DNA from: a virus
IMG/VR virus record: IMGVR_UViG_3300028909_000024
Coordinates: 1 to 62,609 of that record
Strand: one strand, 5' to 3'
DNA: 62,609 nt
Both the position numbers and the translations under genes were made by a program. Shown here piece after piece: positions 56,390 to 62,609 of this stretch (positions are counted from its first letter, which is position 1; every line of letters starts with the position of its first letter). Under the pieces are notes generated by a model, which saw nothing but the letters and a program-made list of their open reading frames with translations, searched no databases and was not told the DNA's origin.

Positions 56390-57133
56390 ATGAAATGTTC
56401 AGAATGCGATAAAAAGGCCATATCGCGAGGCTTATGTTCCACCCACTATCACCGGATGCGCCGCAATGGCACGGTGGTCAGGCAAAATGTTCCTCGTTCA
56501 TCTGAATGTTCGGTGGAGGGGTGCCACAAGGAAATCCTCGCGCGGGGTTTTTGTGCCCGACATTATGCGTCGGATTACCAGCACCCGCTAAAGTCTATCT
56601 GGAAACTTCTCAGATCACGCGCGATAGGGGCATACCCACCGGAATGGGAAAAATTTGACGCTTTTTTAGCAGATGTGGGGGAAAGGCCGCACCCAAAGTC
56701 GCAATTGCGGCGACTAAACCCTCTGGAAGCCTATTCCAAAGAAAACGTCAGATGGACAGTTCCCTATAATCGACCTGGCTATATGACCAAGGAAGAGAGG
56801 TCGCGTTACAGCAAAAACCATCATCGGTTAAAAAAGTTTGGTTTGACCGAAGAAGAATTCCACCAGATGCTTCATGACCAAGGAAACAAATGCGCCATTT
56901 GTCTCAAAGATTTTGGGGGGCTGGATGAAGAAACGGGAAACATCAGAATCCCACATATCGACCATTGCCATGGGAGCAAGATCGTCAGGGAACTTCTTTG
57001 CCTAAAATGCAATGGCGGGATCGGGTTCTTTGGGGAAGATCCGGCTAGAATGTGCAGAGCGGCAGCTTATGTTGAAAAACATGCCAAGCGCATAAAGACG
57101 CTGACATCGCAGGACGAAAAGAGCGCTCCTTAA
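56390..57133 (+). CDS. Free-standing HNH endonuclease, endonuclease VII type
   Basis: A 247-residue protein. The N-terminus has two copies of a Cys/His motif (CSECDKKAISRGLCSTHYHR and CSVEGCHKEILARGFCARHY). The C-terminal nuclease reads FGLTEEEFHQMLHDQGNKCA, then IPHIDHCHG, VRELLCLKCNGGIGFFGED, matching the endonuclease VII His-Me finger: paired Cys, catalytic His and Asn. It stands alone between the capsid terminator and a leftward block, with A/T-richer DNA than its neighbours, like a mobile homing endonuclease gene. Confidence 0.82.
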   Translation: MKCSECDKKAISRGLCSTHYHRMRRNGTVVRQNVPRSSECSVEGCHKEILARGFCARHYASDYQHPLKSIWKLLRSRAIGAYPPEWEKFDAFLADVGERPHPKSQLRRLNPLEAYSKENVRWTVPYNRPGYMTKEERSRYSKNHHRLKKFGLTEEEFHQMLHDQGNKCAICLKDFGGLDEETGNIRIPHIDHCHGSKIVRELLCLKCNGGIGFFGEDPARMCRAAAYVEKHAKRIKTLTSQDEKSAP

Positions 57134-57142
57134 TGGAGCGCT
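57122..57142. terminator. Bidirectional hairpin at convergent stops
   Basis: AGCGCTCC (57122-57129), loop TTAAT, GGAGCGCT (57135-57142): a perfect eight-pair stem flanked by AAAA on the left and TTTC on the right. It covers the stop codons of both the HNH gene and the leftward 87-residue gene. Confidence 0.75.
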
Positions 57143-57393
57143 TTCTCCATGATGGGGTCCATGATCGCATCTAAACGCTCGGCCATGTCCTCATCAATAA
57201 GGACGTTCATGAACTCGCTAGGCGGCACATAGCCGTGCATAGCTATTTCGCCAAGGACTTCACCCCCTGGGTTGCAGCCTTCCTGATGAGATTTATGGAC
57301 GGCTGAAAGGAAATCCTCTACCTTCACAATGCAAATCCCGATGCATGGCATTGCCTTTGCTTTGTCGAAAAACGTCAAAATCCAAATGTCCAT
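57130..57393 (-). CDS. Small leftward protein, 87 aa
   Basis: An 87-residue protein with mixed structure (AMPCIGICIVKVEDFLSAVH, SEFMNVLIDEDMAERLDAIM) that ends in the bidirectional hairpin. Last gene of a leftward block. No family recognised. Confidence 0.5.
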   Translation of the reverse strand: MDIWILTFFDKAKAMPCIGICIVKVEDFLSAVHKSHQEGCNPGGEVLGEIAMHGYVPPSEFMNVLIDEDMAERLDAIMDPIMEKALH

Positions 57394-57417
57394 GAGTTTT
57401 TTCCTTTGGGGTGGAAG

Positions 57418-57443
57418 GGCGCTCCGTTATGGGGCGCCTTTTT
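57418..57443 (+). terminator. Second, similar hairpin with rightward T-run
   Basis: GGCGCTCC (57418-57425), loop GTTAT, GGGGCGCC (57431-57438), then five Ts. It resembles the hairpin at 57122 (GCGCTCC, five-base loop, GG-GCGC) but points rightward, although the genes on both sides run leftward. It may be a relic of an earlier arrangement. Confidence 0.6.
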
Positions 57444-57445
57444 CG

Positions 57446-57685
57446 TTACCGATAGACAATGTGATCTGCGATGTTGGTCATCGCGTGGGCCATGCTCTGG
57501 TTATATTCATCCAAGGCTTGGCCCTGCATGTTTTGGGCGCTTTCTGGGTAATAGGGTGCTGCTTGTGCATAATCAGCCAGATCCACGACATAATAGGTCT
57601 CTGGGCGCCTGCGGATCATCACCCAATGTTCCCGAGGCCCTGTGCGCTCCCAGGTGATCCCTGCGGGCTCTGTGATGATCTTCAT
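57446..57685 (-). CDS. Small leftward protein, 79 aa
   Basis: A 79-residue protein with aromatic-rich sequence (EHWVMIRRRPETYYVVDLAD) and a helical end. Overlaps the gene upstream by four bases. No family recognised. Confidence 0.5.
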   Translation of the reverse strand: MKIITEPAGITWERTGPREHWVMIRRRPETYYVVDLADYAQAAPYYPESAQNMQGQALDEYNQSMAHAMTNIADHIVYR

Positions 57686-57903
57686 GGTGTGCGGGTTTTC
57701 CTTCGGTCTAGTTGATAGCCATCAGTTCCACAGACCTCTACCCAATGGATTTGGGCGAGCGACAGGTGTGTTGCGGTCCAGCTTGGGGTTGAACCTTCTG
57801 CATAGGCGATCCGCTCAAGCTTATTCGCTTTTTCCTGCGCAATGCGCTGATGTAGCGTCAGGTCGCGATGAGTCAGAAGTTTGAACATGGAGCGCCCAAT
57901 CAT
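57682..57903 (-). CDS. Small leftward protein, 73 aa
   Basis: A 73-residue protein starting in the overlap with the upstream stop (ATGA); an ATG five codons later is an alternative start. Basic and helical first half (HRDLTLHQRIAQEKANKLER), then a mixed end. No family recognised. Confidence 0.5.
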   Translation of the reverse strand: MIGRSMFKLLTHRDLTLHQRIAQEKANKLERIAYAEGSTPSWTATHLSLAQIHWVEVCGTDGYQLDRRKTRTP

Positions 57904-58184
57904 TCTTTGGGCTGCATAAACAATGCACGAAAAGCGCCGATGATGCCGGCAAACAGCGTCGTTATGATCACGACCACAGTGCCAAAAACAAAAATCGGGG
58001 GCGCTGTCGTGCCTGCATACTCGTCCATTTGGGTCTCGCAGATCCAGAGAAGAAACCCGATATACAGAGCGTAGCAGACGGCTTCGCCCAGAACGGACGC
58101 TGCTGCGGTAAGCCGACTTTCGGGTTTGGGGGCATCTTCGTCATTTGTCGCAATGACGGTTCCATAGGTGTATTTTTGGCTCAT
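57900..58184 (-). CDS. Small membrane protein, 94 aa
   Basis: The start is set at the ATG lying downstream of the palindromic promoter, giving 94 residues. Two membrane segments (GEAVCYALYIGFLLWICE and IFVFGTVVVIITTLFAGI) separated by a short acidic loop. First gene of a four-gene leftward block. No family recognised. Confidence 0.5.
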   Translation of the reverse strand: MSQKYTYGTVIATNDEDAPKPESRLTAAASVLGEAVCYALYIGFLLWICETQMDEYAGTTAPPIFVFGTVVVIITTLFAGIIGAFRALFMQPKE

Positions 58185-58216
58185 TTGCTTGGGTCCTGCG
58201 GTGGTTGGTGATGCAG

Positions 58217-58245
58217 AAACTAAGCGCAATTTGCGCTCTATGCAA
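58217..58245 (-). promoter_or_regulatory. Leftward promoter containing the recurring palindrome
   Basis: Read leftward, TTGCAT (58245-58240), 17 bases, TAGTTT (58222-58217); the spacer carries GAGCGCAA-A-TTGCGCTT. It lies 33 bases before the first gene of the leftward block and is almost the same as the element at 34438-34466. Confidence 0.65.
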
Positions 58246-58370
58246 GCCACAAATTACAGAAAAGAAACGCGGGGACCATGAGCCTCATGCGCCCCCGCGC
58301 TGATCGGATGTCCTTTTTGGCTCGCCGTCCTTTCCGGGAAGTTTGAAAGTCCGTTGAACACCATCCGATA

Positions 58371-58448
58371 TGGTCGGGGAGGCAGGATTTGAACCTGCGG
58401 CTTTTTGGTCCCAAACCAAGCGCTCTGGCCAGACTGAGCTACGCCCCG
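58371..58448 (-). tRNA. tRNA-Pro (anticodon TGG)
   Basis: A full cloverleaf on the minus strand: acceptor CGGGGCG, D-stem GCTC/GAGC, anticodon loop TTTGGGA with TGG, T-stem GCAGG/CCTGC around TTCAAAT, and an encoded CCA end. The acceptor has one mismatch (position 6 with 67). It could support proline CCN codons, of which the phage uses many. Confidence 0.88.
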
Positions 58449-58452
58449 GAAA

Positions 58453-58530
58453 TGGTTGCGGGGAACGGATTTGAACCGTTGACCGATCGGGTATGAACCG
58501 ATTGCTCTACCAGGCTGAGCTACCGCCGCG
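58453..58530 (-). tRNA. tRNA with CAT anticodon (Met-like), initiator-like acceptor end
   Basis: A minus-strand cloverleaf: D-stem GCTC/GAGC, anticodon stem ATCGG/CCGAT with loop TTCATAC (anticodon CAT), T-stem AACGG/CCGTT around TTCAAAT, and 3' CCCCGCA-ACCA as in bacterial initiator tRNA. Pairing CGCGGCG with CCCCGCA leaves a C1-A72 mismatch, the mark of initiator tRNAs, plus one mismatch at 6-67 and an extra base before the D-stem. Initiator, elongator or Ile2 identity cannot be settled by eye. The encoded CCA is present. Confidence 0.78.
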
Positions 58531-58658
58531 GCCAAATCCATAGCGAATAAGCTTGACATGCGCTAGGGTCTGTTTGTTCGCGATTAGCCAGGCCCCGCCG
58601 GTAGCGCGCTCCCCCACAATTTGCGCGGTGTATGCCGCAGTTTTTGAGGAGATCGACT

Positions 58659-59588
58659 ATGGGTAAGCCAACGGCCCTTCAAGGCCCGCTTGTCGTCTAT
58701 GGGCTGCGCAATGCGCCCGGTAATCTCGCCAGCGATCCTGATGCGAGCCTTTCGCTGTTTTTCGGCGGCACGGGCCTTTTCGACAGCCGCGCCGGTTACA
58801 GCATCACGCGCCGCGGTGCACTTGGGTTCGCTTCGCCGAGCCCGATTGAGGCACTTGCCGTCATCCCATCGACCATCAGCGCTACCGCGATCGCAGCCGC
58901 TCAGGTGCCCGTCGCAGGCACTGCTCTGACGCTCGCCGCCGCGACGGCCAACGGCGTGACGGTGATCACGGCAGCCAACCAAGCGCCTCTGCCCGTGTCT
59001 CAGAACGTGCCGCCCATCGGCGCGCTGTTCATTGACGGTCTGCCGGCGTTCCTGCCGATCGGCTTGGATGGACAGATTGCCATCTGGGACGTGACCTCCA
59101 TCAGCCAGCGTGCTGTTCAGATCACGTCCGTGGGCAATGACAGCACGGCGACCTTCACCATCCGCGGTTGCGACTATACCGGCGCCCCGGTGACCTGCAC
59201 CGTGACCGGCGCCAATGCCGGTGTGGCGACCAGTTCCAAGACGTTCAAGGCGGTCTACAGCATCACCCCTGCCGGCACGCTTTCCGGTTCCAATGTGAGC
59301 GTCGGTCAGGCGGATGTGTTTCAGTTCCCGCTGCTGGCGGCAGGTTGGGAAAACGTCCAAGTGTTCTGGAACGGCCTGCAGGTCACGGCGGCCAGCACCG
59401 GATTCACGGCGCCCGATCTGACAACCCCGGCAACGGCCCTGACCGGCGATACCCGCGGCAAATATGCGGTCCAGAGCGCGTCCAACGGGACCAAGAAGCT
59501 GGTCATGTTCGTCACGCCCAGCCCGGCCGCAATCGCGTCCAGCCCTGGCAGCCTGAATACGGCGCTCTTCGGAGTGACCCCTTTCTAA
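58659..59588 (+). CDS. Putative virion structural protein, 309 aa
   Basis: The start with GAGGAGA upstream gives 309 residues. A beta-rich protein of Ala, Thr and Val with regular strands (LFFGGTGLFDSRAGYSITRR, LDGQIAIWDVTSISQRAVQI, GTKKLVMFVTPSPAAIASSP). It opens the second structural block after the tRNAs. Possibly a head fibre or decoration protein; no family recognised. Confidence 0.58.
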   Translation: MGKPTALQGPLVVYGLRNAPGNLASDPDASLSLFFGGTGLFDSRAGYSITRRGALGFASPSPIEALAVIPSTISATAIAAAQVPVAGTALTLAAATANGVTVITAANQAPLPVSQNVPPIGALFIDGLPAFLPIGLDGQIAIWDVTSISQRAVQITSVGNDSTATFTIRGCDYTGAPVTCTVTGANAGVATSSKTFKAVYSITPAGTLSGSNVSVGQADVFQFPLLAAGWENVQVFWNGLQVTAASTGFTAPDLTTPATALTGDTRGKYAVQSASNGTKKLVMFVTPSPAAIASSPGSLNTALFGVTPF

Positions 59589-59601
59589 TAGGAGACGTGG
59601 C

Positions 59602-59991
59602 ATGGTTGATTCTGTAACCAGCCAAATCCTCGTCTCTGGCCCAAGGAATCTCGTCCTCAAGCTGACGAATTATTCTGACGGGACTGGTGAAACCGGAGTG
59701 GTGAAGGTCAATGCTGCGGCCTTCACACCACCCCTGGGAACGCACCTGACGGTGATTGGCATAGACTTTTCAGTTCAAGGAATGGTCGCGCGCCTGCAAT
59801 GGGATGCGACTATTCCGGTGGATATGCAGCTTCTGGCTGGATATGGCTCGTTCGATTTCCGGCGATTTGCTGGTTTGACCTGTCCGAATGTTGCCGGTGT
59901 CACCGGGAATATCCTGATGACTACGGCCGGTCAGGTGGCTGGATCAAGCTACGATATTGTGCTTCGGATGAGAAAAAATGTCTCTCCATGA
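59602..59991 (+). CDS. Putative virion structural protein, 129 aa
   Basis: A 129-residue beta-rich protein (QILVSGPRNLVLKLTNYSDG, ARLQWDATIPVDMQLLAGYG), a pattern seen in small virion proteins next to tail genes of podoviruses. GGAGACG precedes the ATG. Exact role unknown. Confidence 0.55.
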   Translation: MVDSVTSQILVSGPRNLVLKLTNYSDGTGETGVVKVNAAAFTPPLGTHLTVIGIDFSVQGMVARLQWDATIPVDMQLLAGYGSFDFRRFAGLTCPNVAGVTGNILMTTAGQVAGSSYDIVLRMRKNVSP

Positions 59992-60010
59992 GAAGGCATA
60001 GATCCAATCC

Positions 60011-60697
60011 ATGGGACGCAGGAATTTCTATAAACCGGGGTCTTACTACGTAATCGACGACAGATCGGGGTTTGCCGTTCCGATCGAACGTGCCCGGATG
60101 GAATGGAATGGTCTTTTAGTTCGCGAACAATCCTGGGAGCCTCGTCAGCCCCAGGATTTCGTCCGAGGAACAGTCGATCAACAATCGGTGCCGATTGCCC
60201 GTCCACGGACGCCACCGCAGTTTGTGCCCACGGGCATAAGTCCTGTCGTCGATATCTTCAACACTGCGATTGGCGGCGATTTCACCACAGATTTCAATTC
60301 GGATTTCGACATTGGATCGCTGGTGACCTGCATTCAGGTTCAGAACCAATCTGGATGGCTGACGGGCGACATTATCTGGATCATGCAAAATAATGGTGTT
60401 TTCTTCCGAGCAACCATCGTGGCTATCGGACCCGTGACGACAGGCTCCGGGTCACAGAGCGCATCCCCTTACGTGACGGTGATGCCGCAGGTTATCCAAG
60501 AGGTTGCCGCTCAAAATCCCGTCGTCAATATGGCCCTGCAAGCGCGGATAGCTGCGAACTTGTATCCGGGGATGATCGGTAATTTCACTATCGGACGGGA
60601 TTCTATCGGCGTGAATTCCCTGTCTGAGTTTGGTCCGCAGCTCGAAGATTATGACACGATCGCAGTCCTAGATCAGGTGGAGGATTTCTCTAGATGA
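60011..60697 (+). CDS. Putative virion structural protein, 228 aa
   Basis: A 228-residue protein. The first 70 residues (NFYKPGSYYVIDDRSGFAVP, MEWNGLLVREQSWEPRQPQD) and a linker are followed by a beta-rich domain (GSLVTCIQVQNQSGWLTGDI). The stop overlaps the spike start (ATGA), so it may connect or help assemble the spike. No family recognised. Confidence 0.55.
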   Translation: MGRRNFYKPGSYYVIDDRSGFAVPIERARMEWNGLLVREQSWEPRQPQDFVRGTVDQQSVPIARPRTPPQFVPTGISPVVDIFNTAIGGDFTTDFNSDFDIGSLVTCIQVQNQSGWLTGDIIWIMQNNGVFFRATIVAIGPVTTGSGSQSASPYVTVMPQVIQEVAAQNPVVNMALQARIAANLYPGMIGNFTIGRDSIGVNSLSEFGPQLEDYDTIAVLDQVEDFSR

Positions 60698-62609
60698 GCG
60701 GCAACGGCAATTTACCGCCTGATCAATGGCCCCCTGGATACACGCCAAACGCTGCGGAGTGGGATGCTGCGTTTTCTGGCTTGGTCCGCAATGTTGGAAC
60801 GGCCACAACGGCAGGAGAATTGGCCGAATTTGCAGACAGCACAGGTCTCAACCTTGTGGGGGTTCCAAACACGCTGCTGACTGCCGTTCAGAGCGTATCA
60901 ACCATCGCCGCTCTGCGTGCCTTGACGACTGTCACAGGCGCCGAAAGCATTGCCTACGTTGAAGGCTATGCGGCGAATGGAGACGGCGGTGAGGGGGTTT
61001 TCACAGTCAATTCCTCGGATACGACATCGGCAGATAACGGCGGCACTATCATTGTCGATGGGTCGGCCCGGCGCTGGTATCGCAGCCTGCATGCCTGTTC
61101 TGTTTCAGCCCATCACTTTGGCGCAACGGTCAATGCAGGGGTGGATTGCTCTGCCTCGGTCAATGCAGCGATCAACTTTGTGGCTCTGACTGGTGGCCTC
61201 GTTACCCTTGAAGCTGGGACTTATACCGTTTCCAGCACCATCATCATGAAGACCAAAGTGGGCCTGCAAGGTAAAGGTCATCAGAAAACATTCATCGTTG
61301 GCGCTGCTGGAACCACCATGGATCTGGTGCAGACCTATCAGTTCCCCGCGCTGACCGGCACCAACACGGTTGGCGGCCCCTATGGCTGGTCCATCAAGGG
61401 CATCAGCTTCAATGGCCTAAAAGCATCCCGATCCGCCGGCCGGTGCGTTGCGATCTATGGCTATGACTATGTGATTGATGATTGCGAATTCTTCAACGCT
61501 CATGGGGATGGCGTCTATTCGGAGTGGGCGACCTCGGGCAGCGTTCCTGTGGCCTCGGGTGGCAACGGGATGGAAGCCCTGATGGAGAACGTCAAGTTCT
61601 TCCAAAACGGCGGAAACGGCCTGACGTTCAATGGCCCGCATGATTCGGGCATCATCAATGCCCTGTCGTTCCTGAACACAGGATACGGGATCGCAGCAAA
61701 TCAAACGGCCAATTATTCCGGCGGCTGCAACCTCATTACTGTTCATGCATATGCCAACGGCAATCACGGCATTTACGTGAATACTGGCGTCAACATGGGT
61801 CAGGTCCAAAGCGAAAGTAATCTTGGCGCCGCTGGTGGCTTCTATATTGACACAGCGGGTTTTGTCGTTGGGTCCGATATCACCGCTTATTCAAACGGTG
61901 GGTTTGGGATGCAGGTCAATGGCGGCTTGTCTTCTATGTCTAACCTCTTTTTTCACGCCAATGGCACCAATGGCTTGGTGGTCAACGGGGGCGCCAATAC
62001 GTTCTCAAACGTCTTGTCCAGCAACAATGGACAGGACGGGGTAATCCTCACCTCCACTGGCACATCCAATATTATCTCCGGGTTGCTTTGCCAGTCCAAT
62101 GGCAGTTTTGGCGTGGCTTGCTCGGGATCGGATAACGCCATCACGGGCATTTTGGCTGAGTTCAACACGGGCGGCGGCGTGACGATCGCCAATGGGGTCG
62201 GTTTCGTCCGGATGTCTGGTGAGGTCAACAACAACGGGGCTGGCGCGGTTCAGGTGCCTCTGGGCACCATGGGTGCTGGCTGCATGATTGATCTGGCCGT
62301 GTTTACGGTCGCAGGCCAGACGGCGTGGACTGGGAATATCGGCAATAATTTCGTCCGCATCGCTGTGGCCGGTGCTGGCGCTGGCAGTCCGATTGATAGC
62401 GGTCCCGGTGTAACCGATGGGTCTAGCGCGAACGGCGGCCAGATCGGGGAAGTTGCGACAGTTCAGGGGTTTGGTGTGGCTCTGACCTCTGGAACCTCAG
62501 CGACCATAACCTCAATGGGCCTAACCCCAGGTGACTGGGATGTCACAGGTGTGGGGTTGGTCACGCCAAGTGGCGGAGTGACGATCTCTAACTTTGCGTC
62601 CAGCACATC
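60694..62609 (+). CDS. Beta-helix tailspike (continues at 1-356)
   Basis: The 5' part of a 704-residue tailspike; the reading frame is open to the end of the window and continues at base 3. N-terminal region (PPDQWPPGYTPNAAEWDAAF) is an attachment part; from about residue 150 a right-handed beta-helix follows (SVNAAINFVALTGGLVTLEA, with many G/N-rich rungs such as NGGFGMQVNGG). This pectate-lyase-like fold binds or cleaves surface polysaccharide. It overlaps the gene upstream by four bases. Confidence 0.82.
   Translation, partial: MSGNGNLPPDQWPPGYTPNAAEWDAAFSGLVRNVGTATTAGELAEFADSTGLNLVGVPNTLLTAVQSVSTIAALRALTTVTGAESIAYVEGYAANGDGGEGVFTVNSSDTTSADNGGTIIVDGSARRWYRSLHACSVSAHHFGATVNAGVDCSASVNAAINFVALTGGLVTLEAGTYTVSSTIIMKTKVGLQGKGHQKTFIVGAAGTTMDLVQTYQFPALTGTNTVGGPYGWSIKGISFNGLKASRSAGRCVAIYGYDYVIDDCEFFNAHGDGVYSEWATSGSVPVASGGNGMEALMENVKFFQNGGNGLTFNGPHDSGIINALSFLNTGYGIAANQTANYSGGCNLITVHAYANGNHGIYVNTGVNMGQVQSESNLGAAGGFYIDTAGFVVGSDITAYSNGGFGMQVNGGLSSMSNLFFHANGTNGLVVNGGANTFSNVLSSNNGQDGVILTSTGTSNIISGLLCQSNGSFGVACSGSDNAITGILAEFNTGGGVTIANGVGFVRMSGEVNNNGAGAVQVPLGTMGAGCMIDLAVFTVAGQTAWTGNIGNNFVRIAVAGAGAGSPIDSGPGVTDGSSANGGQIGEVATVQGFGVALTSGTSATITSMGLTPGDWDVTGVGLVTPSGGVTISNFASST
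62453..62609. repeat. Right copy of the terminal overlap (same as 1-157)
   Basis: Matches 1-157 except T at 62579 where the left copy has C at 127, changing GCG (Ala) to GTG (Val) in the spike. The difference may be a sequencing error or a variant within the sampled population. Confidence 0.9.

Noticed and set aside
1-62609. CRISPR arrays
   Set aside because: No series of evenly spaced direct repeats was found; the repeats at 30064-30203 are unevenly spaced and partly inverted.

Overview
This window is a complete or nearly complete tailed-phage genome whose two ends overlap. Bases 1-157 repeat bases 62453-62609 with one mismatch, and the spike gene that runs off the right edge continues in frame at the left edge. 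The unit genome is therefore about 62,452 bp and closes into a circle, as expected of a circularly permuted, headful-packaging phage. The head, connector and ejection genes follow the plan of a short-tailed (podovirus, P22/Bcep22-like) phage. An encoded GcrA-type regulator, a family essentially confined to Alphaproteobacteria, points to an alphaproteobacterial host. I see no integrase, no DNA polymerase and no RNA polymerase.

Layout. 0.4-13 kb (+): tail adaptor, gp10-like tail hub, a small cassette with a 2-oxoglutarate/iron oxygenase and a cupin, then three DNA-ejection proteins, the last of 1,683 residues with a DdrB/ParB-like domain. 13-18.8 kb (+): S74 tail fibre, a second large spike and two small proteins; the spike and both small proteins carry Sec-type signal peptides. 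18.8-21.7 kb (+): small membrane proteins and lysis genes (GH108 endolysin, spanin-like coiled coil, twin-arginine lipoprotein), ending in a perfect 12-bp hairpin. 21.7-27.6 kb (-): recombination and modification operon (SbcC-like ATPase, YqaJ-like exonuclease, cytosine-5 methyltransferase, and a DnaQ-fold protein that has lost its catalytic acids). A divergent control region with four copies of one operator-like sequence lies at 27.59-27.70 kb. 27.7-33.8 kb (+): XRE regulator, RuvC-like nuclease, replication initiator with a repeat-rich internal segment, primase-helicase, GcrA and zinc-ribbon proteins. 33.8-38.4 kb (-): two leftward blocks of small accessory genes, with an HNH nuclease and a PAPS-reductase-like protein. 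38.5-46 kb (+): small terminase subunit followed by a 4.6-kb run of small genes up to the large subunit. 46-56.3 kb (+): large terminase subunit interrupted by an intein at its Walker A motif, portal, GroES-like co-chaperonin, scaffold, decoration and major capsid proteins. 56.3-58.5 kb: free-standing HNH endonuclease, a leftward block of four small genes and two tRNAs. 58.6 kb to the end: virion proteins and a beta-helix tailspike crossing the junction.

How it fits together. The phage appears to bring its own initiator, primase-helicase and recombination enzymes but to rely on host replicative polymerase and RNA polymerase, with a GcrA homologue that could steer host sigma-70 transcription. 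A recurring 17-bp palindrome (GAGCGCAAwTTGCGCTC type) sits between putative -35 and -10 boxes in front of several scattered accessory blocks, suggesting that they share one regulator. Functional names come from motif recognition by eye; no database search was possible.
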